Source: Argyresthia goedartella
Taxonomy: Eukaryota > Arthropoda > Insecta > Lepidoptera > Argyresthiidae
Direction: 5' to 3'
Assembly (NCBI GenBank): GCA_949825045.1
Contig: OX463810.1
Coordinates: 40,000,201-40,064,200 of the forward strand
Length of the DNA stretch: 64,000 bases
The notes under the pieces were generated by a model, which was given only the letters and a program-made list of their open reading frames with translations, had not been told where the DNA came from and made no database searches. Of the stretch, positions 44,961-58,679 are shown piece after piece. Positions within the stretch are counted from its first letter, which is position 1; every line of letters begins with the position of its first letter. The position numbers and the translations under genes are program-made.

Positions 44961-46034
44961 AGTTAAATTTTTTTTTAATGTATATGTACCGAATAGTATG
45001 ATTATTGATTACCATTTATACTAATTTATAAACTGTGAATAAAATTTACCTATCTAAATGACAGCTCGCAGGAAATAATCGTGTTCTGTTTGGTCAAACG
45101 TCATTTTGAAATGGATCGCTATGGATGCTTGAGATACAAAATCAAACTGCAGGTGTCAATGGTCCTATTTCTGTCACGCAGTCAAGAAATAAATATTCTA
45201 ATTAGAAATATGTTTCATGTCAGCACCTTGAGTTGAGCAATACAGGACTGTGTAAATAAATTGCATGTAATGTTAAACATTTTACAAGTGTCCAACTTAT
45301 CTCGAACCTTAATACTGGTATTAGATAAAGTTACGTGTAACCGTTTAGTTGAGCAAGTGTTCTATGTAGCTCAATATTACCTCACGGTAAACCAATTATA
45401 TGTACCTATTAGATTGTTTAATTAATAATAATTGTTCCTTACAATTACAATAGTGTTGCATGAATAATTAATTTCACTGAGAATTTTCGTATCGATTGTG
45501 CAAAATACTATCTAGAAACGACACCCATCCAGTACCCGCTTCGCCCAGATGTTGCTACCCAAGTTGCTACAGAAGTTATTCAAAACAATTATTGTTGGGC
45601 TAAATCACCTTTTTATGTATGAGTGCGCCTCTCTGTTACCTACGGGGTAATCGAGAGGCGCATTCTAGAAGCTAACCTACCAAATATACCCCAAACATTA
45701 TCTCAACTATAAGTACGCCCATATCGCTGCCACATCACGATCTAACGTGACTGCAGTGCAGTGACAGATATAGTGCAACGATAACGGACTTAGAGCCGAC
45801 AAGCCCGTACTTACATGTTACCTAACGGAATGTGCTCTATTAATGCTACCAATCAGTCAGCCTAGTCAGGCTTGAGTAGATTGCAGGAGTCGAAAGTAAA
45901 TATTATATTACCCCGGGGCTTAGAAATGTAGTCATAGAATTTTCAAAGCGCGATCGGTTAGTAGAAAGTCGAAATATACGATATGCCAAAAATTCTTCAC
46001 TAACTTCAAGACTTCAACTGAGCTGAACCTTTTA
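44961..46034. other. No gene recognised; one strong hairpin
   Basis: Non-coding. It contains the 39-bp hairpin at 45624-45662 (see findings). Confidence 0.35.
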
Positions 46035-46666
46035 AGGGTTCCGTAGAGAAACAAGAACCCTTATAGTTTCGTCAAGTCTGCCTGTGCGCCCGTCCGTATG
46101 TCACAGCAACTTTATGCAGAAACTATTAAAACTATACAGTTGAAACTTGATACGTAGATGTATTCTGTGAACCGCTTTACGATATTTATACAAAAATTTA
46201 AAAATGAAAATAATTAAAGGGGGCTCCCCATATATGGAACTGAAACCAAAAAATATTTTTTCATCAAACCTGTATGTGTGGGGGGTCTATAGATAGGTCT
46301 TAAAAATAAAGTTGAGGTTTCTGAAACCATTTTTCCTCAAAGTAAGTTATCAAAGAGGCAGACCCTTCCAAAGTGGAAAAATGTGTGTAACCTCCCCCCC
46401 TTTTTTTAGAGCAAGAGAGTGAAAAATCTACAAAAAATACATGCTGTGTACCTCAATACAAACTTTAAACAAAAAATTATTTGAGCAAAATAAAATGAGC
46501 AGTTTTTAATATATAAAACATTTATTAAAAACCGCAAAGTTGACTTTGTCATTCATACAAACACTATGAAAAACATAGTTACAACACAATCATCCAGTCA
46601 CGTCACATAATTACTTGCTATAACGGAACCCTTCAAGGGCGAGTCCGACTCGCACTAGGCCACTTT
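46035..46666 (+). repeat. Dispersed GGGTTCCGTA-type repeat, diverged long copy
   Basis: It begins AGGGTTCCGTAGAGAAACAA, has GCCCGTCCGTATGTCACAGC and GGGGGCTCCCCATATATGGA, and ends GGCGAGTCCGACTCGCACTA. The interior (46260-46600) differs from the other copies, so it may be another subfamily. Confidence 0.68.
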
Positions 46667-47168
46667 TGTGTGTGCTTTTCCTACTGATAGTCAAAAATTT
46701 TAAATCGTCATAACATCTTAATTAAAAGCATCATTCAAATATATCCGAAGAAGTTGTATGATTATTCATCAAACTATTAATCAAAAATATTTAATGGTTC
46801 ATGCAATCACATATTTCCTGCGCCGTTTTAAAGGTCTAATTACCGTCTGATTAAGATTACAGATTACTCAAACCCAGTAGCGGTACCAAGCAATCAGTTA
46901 ATCACATACTTTAATTAGTTTTAGCATCCTTTATTAAGACATTGACACACTTACGCGACCGTGTATACTTATAAGGGCTTGCTATGCACCAATTGCATAA
47001 CCCAAGACATTATTACAAGCATGTTGTCAGTGTTTGTGTGTTGTTAATTTGACAGTGCACTCACGTCTAGTGAAAGCCAACTGTTGCGACAAACGGAAGG
47101 ACTGGCTGGGGCTCAATCATCATATGGGAAAAGCATAGCAATAGCATACCGATAGTACATTGGATGCT

Positions 47169-47259
47169 CCGAAGGGCGCAAAGTGTTGTATTTGGTAGTC
47201 AGTCTCCAAGCAAAAAAGGTGCCGCCAAAAAGCCAAATACGGCATTTTGCGCCCTTGGG
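47169..47259. repeat. Imperfect 27-bp inverted repeat
   Basis: CCGAAGGGCGCAAAGTG at 47169 and its partner at 47233-47259 (CATTTTGCGCCCTTGGG end) form a 27-bp stem with about five mismatches and a 37-base loop. Confidence 0.6.
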
Positions 47260-48554
47260 TGCAATCGATATATGCGTTTTCCATAACAGGATAGGCCCCC
47301 TGTTCTGAAAAACACGGTTTACACCAACGCGAGTTTTGAGTCTGGGTGTTTGGTTAGTAGAGTTACATTCCATAGTTTTTTTTATAAATATTCAGTGCTA
47401 TTATTTGTTAATAATGGCACGTAATCTCAAAAGCTTATTGGAGATGGCCTGGTGTAGTCGGAGCCTGTCTATCTCTGAAAGTTGTCAAATTCTATTTATC
47501 ATTTCATTTTTTATTAATTTTTTATTATTACTTACTGTGTCTTTATTTTGTGCAAGTAATGTATATTATTAATGATTGAGCCGAGTACCCACTACACAGG
47601 AAGACCTAGTGTGGGACTTGTAAAACTTATGACTAATAAAATTGTTGTGTGAAATAAAGATTTTCATTTTAATTTTCTATTGATTTCTTCTTATAATATA
47701 TGGCTTGCTAACCTCATTTGAGGTCAATTTTGCCAGTCTCAAGTGTATTTGAATAATACGTGACTTATTTTTGAACCTAGCCTCAGATGAAATAAAGAAA
47801 ATAAATAAATAAATAAATGAAATAAACTCTTTGCCTCCAACTGCGACAGCAGCGCCACCACGCGGGCAAGGCGGGCATAGCTGCATGTTAATGGAACTAA
47901 ACTGCTATCCGACAACTCTGGCAGATCTATGTCTGCTTCCATTTTCAAACCCACTTTTTAGGGTTCCATATCTGAAGGGCGCCAAACGGGATAACAAGAA
48001 AAAATTAAACATACGGCTTTTTAAGAATTGAATGTAGTACCCATACAAGAGATTATTTGTATGGCCATTTTCTTAGCCATTTTGTTTTATTTGTCTCCCG
48101 ATCAATGTCAATTGTCAATTGTAAGACGGGCCGGTTTCCGCAACTCGACCACGAAAGCGCTATTTTGCGTGTGGGTGGGAATGCGATATCATTCGAGCCA
48201 ACCCAACTCCTCCAGGAACGCCAGCAGGCTAAACTTGTCTCCCGATCTTATCGGAAAAGATGTTTAATGGCGGGTATCGAGTTTTGTACCTAGTTGTTTA
48301 TCATTATATGATTAATAATTGCTCATTAGAATTTAAGTTTTTGATCATATTTTATTTTATTGCTGTAAATAAGTTACTCAATTTCTATCCACTTTAAGTT
48401 TCAATGAGTGAAGCGTTTTGTAGTTAGTTCAATACTTATATACTATATACACAAAACACTTTTTCAATGTTGCCTTGAAGGTAGTCCTGCCTAGTATAAA
48501 ATATTTTAGTTTAAAAAATTAAAAGGGTACACTCGTACAAAAGACTGTCGTTTT

Positions 48555-48630
48555 ACGTTTTGCCGTGTACAATGCTATGTAACCCTTCGTGTGCGAGTCC
48601 CACGTCCTACTCGCACTTGACCGGTTTTAT
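48555..48630 (+). repeat. Fragment of the GTCCGACTCGCACTT-type repeat
   Basis: AACCCTTCGTGTGCGAGTCC, then CTACTCGCACTTGACCGG: the 3' end of the dispersed repeat only. A 5' scrap (AGGGTTCCATATCTGAAGGG) lies at about 47958. Confidence 0.55.
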
Positions 48631-49652
48631 TTAATTAGTGCACTGATGACGGCTCCAGCATCGGTCCCAATGTCCACGTTGACCGGATGTTGGTGCTGAG
48701 TCACATCCTTTCTTTAGGCCCCTAATGCCGAAGGGGCGATTGTTCCAATCCCAGATAAACATTCAGATAACTTTATGCAACATTTCACACGCACAAATTC
48801 TGTCAAATTCCTCATCAACACAGGCAGTTAACCGTATCTGAGGCTGGAGAAATCGGCGGAAATAAAATACGAAACTAGAAAATCAGCTGAAATCCACTTG
48901 CTATGACTAAGCAAATCGAAACTCGTGCCTTGTGTTAACCTGACAAGGCGCAGACGTACCTCGAGATAATTTGCGTGTACCGACAATCCAACACCCTTGC
49001 GCAAGGGGTGTAATACTGGACTCTGCAACTGTTACTGTTTCCGACGTTTAGTTTTGAGACCACTGCCGTGTACAGATAATGCCCGGCCCCATTATCTCGA
49101 TCGGCAGTTACCAGTTAACATGCTTGCCCGCCGTTAGGCAATCCGTTTTGCATTCTAACATTCTAAACACAATACCATTTTTTTAATACGCTCACGCGAA
49201 AGACCCCTTTGGCTGTTACAGATAAAATTATCAAGTCCATTACATTTATTAAAAAAGAAGACACTGAATCGGAATTGAAATTTTATCAAAGCGATAACAA
49301 CCGCAGCGTTATGCGGCAAAATTCTACTACACTATGGTTGCTCAATAGCGCCTTTTAACAGATGCGCCTTTGTATCGGCCGCTACTTTTTTTTATGTAAT
49401 TGAATTGTGATTTCCGCTCTATTTATTATCGAATTCTGTTCACGACATCTCTATCTCGGTCGCGATCGGAATGGACAGGTTCGGGAATTAGTCGACAATA
49501 GTAGTGAAAGTCGTGCACGACTCTTGTATATGGAATATTGATTTTGTACTCCTGGGGCCGTATTCACAAACACGGCTTTGTTAGACTTATCGGACGTATG
49601 TTTCTGACAGACAAAACGTAGCGAAAAGGCGTCGCGATTTGTTATAATTGAT

Positions 49653-49868
49653 ATTAAAACATAAACATAAACATTTACATAGAGGCACATACATTGCTTC
49701 TGGCCCCACACTAGGATACCCTGAATCGTGGGGACCAGAAACAGCGTCGTCACACACACATAAACATCCAAGACCTGGGTTTTTTTTTTTCTTTATCCCC
49801 AGCCGGGAATCGAACCCGGGACCTCTCGCATGGTAGGCAGAGCCACACACAACCGCAGCGCCACAGAG
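49653..49868 (-). mobile_element. SINE family A
   Basis: Full-length minus copy with tail at the low end (AAACATAAACATAAACATTT), body GGCCCCACACTAGGATACCC, a poly-A/T run, B box (GGAATCGAACCCGGGACC on plus) and head ending at the CGCAGCGCCACAGAG side. Confidence 0.82.
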
Positions 49869-49917
49869 TCCGAGAAACGGGGTTGAAGTTTTTTCTTGAA
49901 AAAAAAACAAAAAAAAA

Positions 49918-50328
49918 ACGTTCAAGTGCGAGTCTAACTCGCGCAGGCAGGGTTCCATACCTCTGTACAATTGTAGGGATGGTGTGGAGTGAATAAGCTT
50001 GGATGTTACATAGCAAAATGTTGTTTACAAAGTTATTGGTGCGGCTACTTTCACTTTCCATGTACGTAACCAGATGCATTAATAAGTTTGTATGTGGTAT
50101 TGAAAGAATTGATGTATGGGAGCCCCCTTAAATATATAAATATTTACTTATATTATATTATATTCTGTTTTTTAGTATTTTTTGATACAGCGGCAACAGA
50201 AATACATCATCTGTGAAAATTCCATCTGTCTAACTATCACGGTTCATGAGATACAGCCTGGTGACAGACGGACGGACGGACAGCAGAGGCTTATAAGGTC
50301 GCGTTTGGCAACCCTCGGGTACGGAACT
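49918..50328 (-). repeat. Dispersed GGGTTCCGTACC-type repeat, near full length
   Basis: It starts at 50328 with TTCCGTACCCGAGGG on the minus strand. It contains GTCCGTCCGTCCGTCTGTCA, TTTCTGTTGCCGCTGTATCA and GGGGGCTCCCATACATCAAT, and ends GTTAGACTCGCACTTGAAC at 49918. It is the best reference copy in the window. Confidence 0.75.
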
Positions 50329-51494
50329 AGAAAACATATTACGGCGCCGCGAACATGAGGGAATCTTTCGTATCATTGAAGTAAAATTCTCATAAATCGT
50401 ACGAAATCCCAAAATCTTACAAAACGAAATAGGGGCCGGTAGGCTTCCGTGGTCGGCTTTCGGCTTATGTAAAACTGAAGCCGCAGCTGCTTTGCTACTG
50501 GTTCTTAATACCGTACTGGTACCCGACGTTATGAAATACCTGATCTAATTACGTTACTTGCGAATAGATCTCTGATATTGAATCATTCATGTAAGTACTA
50601 AAGGTATACTGGTATCGAAGGATGCGTAATGTGGTAACACCGGACGATACGCCGATGATGCAATATGAATCCTGCACGCACCTTCCATAATAAAGTACCC
50701 ATGTTGATGCAAGAAAATATTTAATGCCTTTTTACTTACCGAGGACGTAATGAAGAAAAATATTTTATGATATAAAAATACAGGGTCTTCCCGCTAATGC
50801 AGCAGATCACTTTTCCGAAGTCCACACTGTCAGTAAAATCACAATACGATCATCTTAGAATAACACAATAGAATAAGAATCATTACTCCATATCTATGCT
50901 CATGTTTAACAGGTGCTTAAGAAACTAACAAGATTCTAGATTCTAGACTTACAGCCCAACGTAACCAGTTGCACCTGCGACATTGACCTCAGTAGAAAGC
51001 TATTTAAACCAGTCAGAGATGAACGATATGCACCGCCATAGGAGTACGTGCCTCTGCAAATGGCGTATTAAATTATTGAGCATTCACAACAGTCCTGACG
51101 TCATCGCGAGATCGCTACCTCGATTCGGGTGTTTGGGCTCAGATGAATTGTGTGTGACAGACTTACAGTGCCCTCTGCCAAATAGTCTTGGTAATCTTGC
51201 CTATTGGTCAAACGTCAAATCGAAGTTGGCGAAGACCTTCCAAAGCATAAATTTGGAAGGACCAGGATAACAGATTAGAGCTACTGGAGGTTAATGAATA
51301 ACAGATAAAAAAAATAAAGGTTTATCCTACACAAATCGAACTAGGTCAACAAGGCTTGTGTTATCGGTACTAGACGACGATATATTTATTGGAGATAAAT
51401 ACTTCTATAAATACATGGAAAACATACCAAGAATAAGAAACAAACATGCTCATGATATCTAATAATATAGTAAAATCATATATTTTGAATTATC
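50329..51494. other. No gene recognised
   Basis: Non-coding by eye. An open frame of 95 codons at 50983-51270 has no recognisable domain. Confidence 0.35.
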
Positions 51495-51630
51495 GACCTC
51501 TGTGGCGCTGCGGTAGTGGCTCTGCCTACCATGCGAGAGGTCCCGGGTTTGATCCCGGCTGGGGTTAAAAAAATAAAAGACTCCAGATCTTGGGTGTTTA
51601 TTTGTGTATGATGTCGCTGTTTATATTTAT
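51495..51630 (+). mobile_element. SINE family A, truncated
   Basis: Head GACCTCTGTGGCGCTGCGGT, B box (GGGTTTGATCCCGG), A-run, then CTTGGGTGTTTATTTGTGTA and GATGTCGCTGTTTATA before the match ends. Confidence 0.78.
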
Positions 51631-51794
51631 CACTCAGCGTGAGGAAATCTTCACATATCTAAGGTTTAGCCAGTTAATTGAATATCTGGCTAGACGTTAC
51701 TCTTTTTTTTTCTTCTTTATAACATTCTGGAAACTCACGGAAATGAGTATCATGTGATACGTAAAGACAATAGGGATACTTGGGATAATCATCA

Positions 51795-53870
51795 TTGGCA
51801 GCTTATTTCCGCCCACTGCTGGGTATAAGCCTCCTCCATATTGTGCCAAACTCTCCGGTCTTCTGCCAGTCGAGTCCAGGTCTTCTCCGCGATGTTGGTA
51901 GTATCGTCGATCCATCTGGCTGCCGGTCGACCCACGCTACTTCGTCCTTCTTTCGGCCACCACTTGGTCAGGGATCTCTCCACCTGCTATCACTTTACCT
52001 CGCCATGTGCACTGCCAACTTAAATTTGAGCCTAGTGATACGCTTGACGACATCTTGGACATTAGTCCGTCGACGTATCTCGACGTTTTTGACTCTATCT
52101 AGGAATCTGATGCCTAGCATGGAATGCTCTATAGCTCTTTGGGCTACTATCATTTGCTTCACCATTTCCCTTGTAAGCGTCCATGTTTTGGCACCTTACG
52201 TCATTGTAGGCAGGATACATTGGTCGAATAGCTTCGTTTTCAGGCATTGCGGCATCTTTCGATCCCTAAAAATTCTCTCGAGTTTCTTGAACTCTGAACT
52301 CCAAGTTGATCTCTGCTGGAGATCTCCTTAGCCTGGTGCTATCTGCCAAAAGATTGAATATGTTCAAGATATACATAATGATCAACCATCTCTGACGTCT
52401 CATTTCCAACAGTGATGAATGAGCTGTCAGAGATTTTTGTCATAGTTTTAGTTTTGGACTTATTCTTCTTCAGGCCAACTTAAAGAGAAGCACTATATAG
52501 ATATTGAAGCATGTTTTGGAGGTCTCCAGGGTTGTCGGCTAACAGGATGATATCGTCGCCAAAGTGAAGCTGCGTCAAGAATGCACCGTTGATGTTTATA
52601 CCTTGCTGGTCCCATGTAAGCGTCTTTACTATGTCTTCTAAGATGGCTGTAAAGAGCTTAGGTGATATGGTATGTCCCTGACGCACCCCTAGTTCTATGG
52701 GTATGCGGTTCGTCAGCTTGTGAATTCGCACTTGCATCATTGCCGACATGTAAAGCTCCCGGAGGACATCCACATATTGGGCGTCGATCTAGCAGCGATG
52801 GAGTGCATGGAAGTTCGCCCAGTTTTCAACACTGTCAAAAGGCGACAGCTAATCAATGAAGGCGAAACACAGGGGTCGATTTCATTCTTGTGAATTCTTC
52901 ATCAACTGTTTCACCGTGTGGATGTGATCGATGGTAAAATATCCGCTCCGGAAGCCTGCCTGTTCGATAGGTTGGCATTGGCGTTGATCTTGCACATATC
53001 TGTGTTTAGGTTGTCGACGTCCAAATCCAACTTTTTCAGCCGAATGCGTTCTTTAAGTCGAGTTGGATTTCCTTCTGCAGGTGTCGCACATGTTCAAGCA
53101 TATATCGCTTCTGTGTCTGGACTAGCTTGCTTCTTTCATTACTTAATTTGAATCTGAACGTGTGGCCTCAAAGTGACTGAGGACAGAAACGTCAGATACT
53201 ATGCTCATTTGAGAGCTAATGACATATTCGACCTCATTTTTGGTCTTACAGTCGGGGCTAGCCCAGGCCCACTTCCTCTAAGGACGCTTTTTGAAGAAAG
53301 TGTTCATTGCAAACATTTTGTGTTGTTCAAGGAAGTCTGCCTGGGTTCAGCCCCGCTGGTTACGCGTGCCAAGTCTGAAGTTTCCAACAGAATTCTCCTG
53401 CCCAAGTTGTGGTTTTTGCATTGAAATCGCCAAGGATGGTGGTAAAATGAGCCGGGTCTTCAGTGAGAGCTTTTTCTATGTCTATGTAGAATTCCTCTAG
53501 TTCAAACTCTAGTTGAAAAATCGTCGTGACCTCGCCTCAAAAGAGGTCCTCGCCCTTTCTGCGTACCTGCACAGTTCTATTAGGTCCCAGTTGATGGTCT
53601 CTACTTCCCTTTTCAGTTCGTTCAGTCGTTCATCCGTTATCAGCGTCCTGGCGTTGTAACACGCTAGGGTCAAAGTCGTCGGTTTGCGACCGGATCTCTT
53701 CCAAGGATTCTTAGCAAGCTCTACCTTACCGTTACCATGGTCGCCACAGTAACCAGGAATAGTAGGGTCGCTGAGGGCTGAGGCCCGATTCTTGGTTGCA
53801 CTTGCCATTTTAAATTGCCATTTGAGCAAATTAAAAAGCATGTTAAAGCGACTTTGTCGAAAAAGGGATA
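51795..53870 (-). pseudogene. RTE-type LINE remnant, heavily degraded
   Basis: From 5' to 3' on the minus strand: an ORF start region with endonuclease beginnings (TLACYNARTLITDERLNEL, INWDLIELCRYAERAR, 53509-53810); RT blocks with IPIELGVRQGHTISPKLFTA and LHFGDDIILLADNPGDLQ (52480-52773); and the C-terminal domain RSSVGRPAARWIDD, EDRRVWHNMEEAYTQQW (51795-51983). The order and motifs are those of RTE-clade LINEs. The active-site block is FGDD instead of FADD, and frames are broken throughout. Confidence 0.8.
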
Positions 53871-53874
53871 TTAG

Positions 53875-54160
53875 AATGTTCAAGATAACTTAAATGACAG
53901 GACTGTATGGGGTTAATCTGGCTCAACACAGACCTTGCTGTTAATAATTTTGTAATTATTCCTGCTTATTAATCATAACAATTAAATATTAGTTAAGCAC
54001 AACCTATTTTTAAAAGAGATCTAAAAATCAATCTGTGGGAGTTTCTACGCCCGTCTTCTCCCACAGTGGTCCAATGAAGAGAAGAGGCAAAATTGACGTT
54101 TGCTAAGTATATGTAAATATCTACAGTAATAAAGTACTTTGACTTGACTTGACTTGACAC
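53875..54160 (+). repeat. Dispersed repeat, likely LINE 3' end, copy 2, with (TTGAC)n tail
   Basis: Homologous to 37865-38125 and ends in several TTGAC units (54140-54160), as LINE 3' ends often do with short tandem tails. It abuts the 5' end of the RTE remnant in the opposite orientation. Confidence 0.68.
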
Positions 54161-57100
54161 TATTCATGTTGTTTGGAAGGATATAGCCGTTAAACGCCAC
54201 GCGAGCCAGTGCGCCTTGACGAATCTTCCCGTCACGACAGCCTATTACACCCAAGACTATAAGGAGTCGATTGTAACAGTTACCGGTAGGGACCATGAGG
54301 AGGTGTGGACTTGGAATCCTAAAGATGATAGTACTTAGGTACCATTATTTCTCAGGGCGTGCTCAGCAGCTCCATTCCCTTACCTACTTGGGATCAAAGT
54401 CAACCACATTTATAAGAACAAAATACTGCCTCTCTTGGCTTCCCTTTACCGAGAGAGAAATGAGAAATAAGGTTTGTTACTGACATTGTTATTATTTACT
54501 AGTTTATTATATCACTTATTAGATACCATTTATTAATCTATGGACCTTTCTTTGGACTGAAATAAACCTCATGCCTAGGTATCCGATTTTTTACCCAAAA
54601 GAAACAAGAGTCAATGTATAAACGTAATTCTAATAAAGAGAGTACTACATAAACCACCAAACAATGGTAAATCTGTTCTATAGATTCATAGATGCATAGA
54701 TTCACATAAATTATATATTTCGACGGCAAGAGGCATGCCGCTAGTTGAAAATACATCCACTTACTCATACACTCAACAACTTTGCAAGGATACATTCAAT
54801 TGTACCTATATATATTACTTAGAGTACAATCGAATGCAGGTAAACTGAATTATACAACGGGACTTCTAAGCTCTCGTTGTTAAGGACCGAGCTGCAGAAT
54901 AAAGCTTCTATTGTTAAGAGCTTAAGTTGAATATAAGCTAAGCAAAAAGATAGTATAATAGTAGAACATCAACCAATCCGTTGTAGGCAGAGTAAAATAG
55001 AGGACACTAAGGTACCAACCAAATTAAGGAGTGCACAGCATATGTGAGCCGAGTTTGTATTCGACAGTACCAACACAAGGCAAGACAGCATCACCAAACA
55101 CGAAGGCCTTTGCACAATAACTATTATATCACGTTTCACAACAGCATATGCTATAGTTAACAATCAGCGTGATAGCAACGAAATCGTGCCGACGATCAAC
55201 GTTTCGGAACGGATCCAAGCTTCCGAGGTGAACTAGACAATGCCTTGTAGAATTGAGAACACAGGATTTTACGAAAAAGATGTAAGTGTTGTATTAGTAT
55301 CTCGTAGGGTTATTTAATTAAAGATTGATAAGGGATGTCATTCTGCACTTTTTCCATGAATGCAGTCCAGAATGTAGTCCCATCCGTCAAACAATGTAAA
55401 ATAACCATTTTTCCCCAGTACGTTTTGGGCCGAGCGTTCAACACAACCTAAATACGGAAAAATAAATATCTAATCAAATAATTTTAGAGCCAAAACCAAA
55501 CTGCCTAGCAGCTTGGCAGATTTAAAGTTCTTTATTTAAAGTACTTTTTGACAGAATAAACGTTATAATATTACCTATATTAATAATAGTTTAACCATGA
55601 CTCTTTCACCAATAAATATAACAACACCTTCTGTTAAGGCCTGTATAGCGAATGTTGTGTTGATGGTTATGGGTACATAGCATCCGTCTTTTGTTGTATC
55701 GTGTCCTCCCTAAAGATCGTAGCAAGTGGAGGTATTTAGTCTCTGCCTACTCCTCTTCCGGGAAAAAGGCGTGAGCATATGTCTGTATGTATGCATGTTA
55801 GCTTACGATCTCCTACTCGTATATTAAAGAAATTGTAGAAATCAGTATTGTAGGTATTTGTGAGTTGACCCGTGTTAGACGAATTTCAATTTGCATAAAA
55901 ATAAACCATAATCGAAAGGCTTTAAAAACACCACTTTCAAGAACTGTTGCAGCCTGTTGACCCCCGCTTGATTTTAAGATGTTAAGACCTCGCTTTATAC
56001 AAAGTAGCTTAACAACCAAAATGACAATCTGAATTGAATGCCACACACATTTCTCAGCGTCCACGCCCCGTCTAATTCCATACTTACAGCCTGTGTTCAC
56101 TGCATATCCAAATATCAGTCTCCAATCGCAGTCACGACTTACCCCCGTGGACGTGCGCGTGCGTCGATTTGCTACGTTTTCATAACCGCATTGTATTACT
56201 ACACAACTGGGCCGCAGCCTGCTCTCAATTCCACGTAATTTGCCGTAATGGTCAGATATATGGTCGGACATTGTGGGAAATTGACCCATTCGGAGTTAAG
56301 CGAAATTGAAATGGCAGTAGTAAACGGTTTGTGATTTGTGTATAAAGCTTATGATATGCAGCGCGACTATGGGAAATCTTAGATAGATTTTCTTAATATT
56401 ATGCAGTAAGTTGATACGTAATCTACGTGAAACTATTTTACATTTCACAAGAGGAATAAACATTTTGTTTTAGCATTATTATGTATCTATAGACATACGT
56501 ATTTATGAAATGTGTACTCGCTTTGAATAACCCAGTCTTTTCTTAATTTAGACGCTCCACACCTCCAAGCGGATTAGATATAAAATCCTACCATAAAACC
56601 CTCTTGGTTTACTAATTAACACAGTAGCAAAAAACAGAAATTTTAATCCAGTTGTCCAAACAGCTCTCATTACGAGTATACCGATATGGGGGTAAATAAT
56701 ATTTACTTAGTTCACACACTCACACATACGTACACATGAACGCACAGTTCGGTGAATGTCAGCGACCTTCAAGCCACTTCCATTCCATCGCCAGATATGC
56801 TTGTATCGAGCTGACATATTAGATAGGTACCTAAACCAGTAATTTATTACACGAATAAAAACTGGATTTGTGTCCGTCAAGTAAACTCAATAGATACTAA
56901 AGTAGGCTGTTTACGAAATACATAATCCCATTCACATTTTTCATGACCACGTGGGGTGACTTTGTAAACTTGCCCATACAATTTGTGAAAACAAAGCTTT
57001 TTTAGCTGGGTAACTATCCCAGGGGCATCCTCGAATCGTTATGTGATTTTACAGTTGTTAACTACCCGTTAGTTACGGCGTGAGCGAGTGGTTTTCCATG

Positions 57101-57545
57101 AAATGGTTCAAAGTATCTCACTGATGTAATGTTGCTCGTAGTTCAATGACAGCTAGAGATAACTTTGTCTGGATTTAATCCAAAAATGGATGATGTTGCA
57201 TAGCAGTTTTCACTTTCGATAACGAAGCTTGAAATGGTAAACCGGTCAAGGCCACTCTCCCTTTCGTAGGTCGAGTAGTCTGGACGCGCTATAGCTGTTA
57301 ACTATTTAACATTTCACTTTCGGTGGGTAACTAGACAAACTGCGTATCTTGAGTGCTGTATCGGCTGAAGGTTTGGTTATAGTGAAAAGTGAAACGAGTC
57401 TTTATATTACAGATGAGATAAACACAAGAATACAAGATTTATTAACGGAGCTCCCTTCCTGAAGGGCTGATCAATTCAACATTTTATCATTGTTCAAGTT
57501 GAAATGAAGTAAATTTTTGAAATCTACTACCCTGCCACCCCAGAG
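54161..57545. other. No gene recognised
   Basis: Non-coding by eye. A 158-codon minus frame at 55813-56289 shows no domain, has ordinary AT-rich composition and lacks splice context, so I do not call it a gene. Confidence 0.35.
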
Positions 57546-57665
57546 TTAAAATTTACAAATATTTATATACAGGCACCAACGTTTCTTCTGGCCCCATAGT
57601 AGGATTGTCTGTGTCGTGGATACCACATACAGCGACGTTGCACACAAATAAACATCCTAAACCCG
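57545..57665 (-). mobile_element. SINE family A, body and tail only
   Basis: ATACAGGCACCAACGTTTCT, GGCCCCATAGTAGGATTGTC and ACGTTGCACACAAATAAACA match the body and tail of family A. The tRNA-like head is missing. Confidence 0.6.
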
Positions 57666-58679
57666 AAGATCATTATAACATTTATCATTAATCAACGTTT
57701 ACTGTTCTGTGTAGCACTCATAAATTGATCAGCAGACAGTGATATAAATAAGCTTATAATTGTCAGCTTTTCTCACAGAAACTTCAAGATTATGATTAAA
57801 TACTATCCATTACTCATGACATGAGGTTTCTTAACTGAGGGTTTCCTCATCTTGGGTTCATATGACGGTTCCCCCATTACGCTTGGACGGAGGTGCATAC
57901 TGATGCAATGATGACCACAAAGCCTTTAGGAGTCGATGAACTTGCTGCGTTTGTTTTTTACAGGCTTTTATTTTTTTGTATGAGCAATTTGTTTAGTATT
58001 TATTGACAAGCTCAATGTTACAAGTAATGGATATATACTTTTTTATTTTATTCTGTATCTTGTTAAGATTAAAATTTTGGTGTTTTAGAAATTTTCCATA
58101 CCAACATTTAACTACAATTATATTATTACAGATTAGCATATGGTCGTGCTTGTGATTAAGAAATCGCTAGTTATATGGTCACCACGATACTGCGTATCCT
58201 ATTGTGTAGTCTATGGATTCATGTTTGTAGTATAATATTTGCATATGTTCAAAACCCCAGATTAGCTTAGGCAATATAGGCCTATAAAGATTTTGAAACA
58301 TACTTTTTGCGTACGAAGAATGCCATCATGTTGCAAAACAAGTTAGGTCAGGACCTTAAAACATAAATTGCCAATCTTCTGGCGTTATTACAGCTACATC
58401 GAAAACAGCTTTAGGGATGTGCCTTAATAATATTTATTGACATTATATTTTTGTAAATTTTTAGGTATCCGTACATACCTTACAGGAAAAACCGAATTGT
58501 GAACCAATTAAGTTGAAATTTGGTACGTTTATGAATGTATGGGACCCAAACCTGTGTCTGGGCGGATTGAAGAACTCTTCATGTACTGGCAGGTTAAGCT
58601 TTCCCTGGATTTGAATAGCCTCCCTAACGAGTGCATGTTTTCTTCTTAGCAGGGGGAGTGGGATGTGAGTGTAAGTGTT

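Noticed and set aside
52480..52773. Active reverse transcriptase
   Set aside because: The active-site block is FGDD rather than FADD, and the surrounding frames are broken.
55813..56289. 158-codon minus-strand frame
   Set aside because: No recognisable motif, no splice or promoter context, and composition like the surrounding non-coding DNA.
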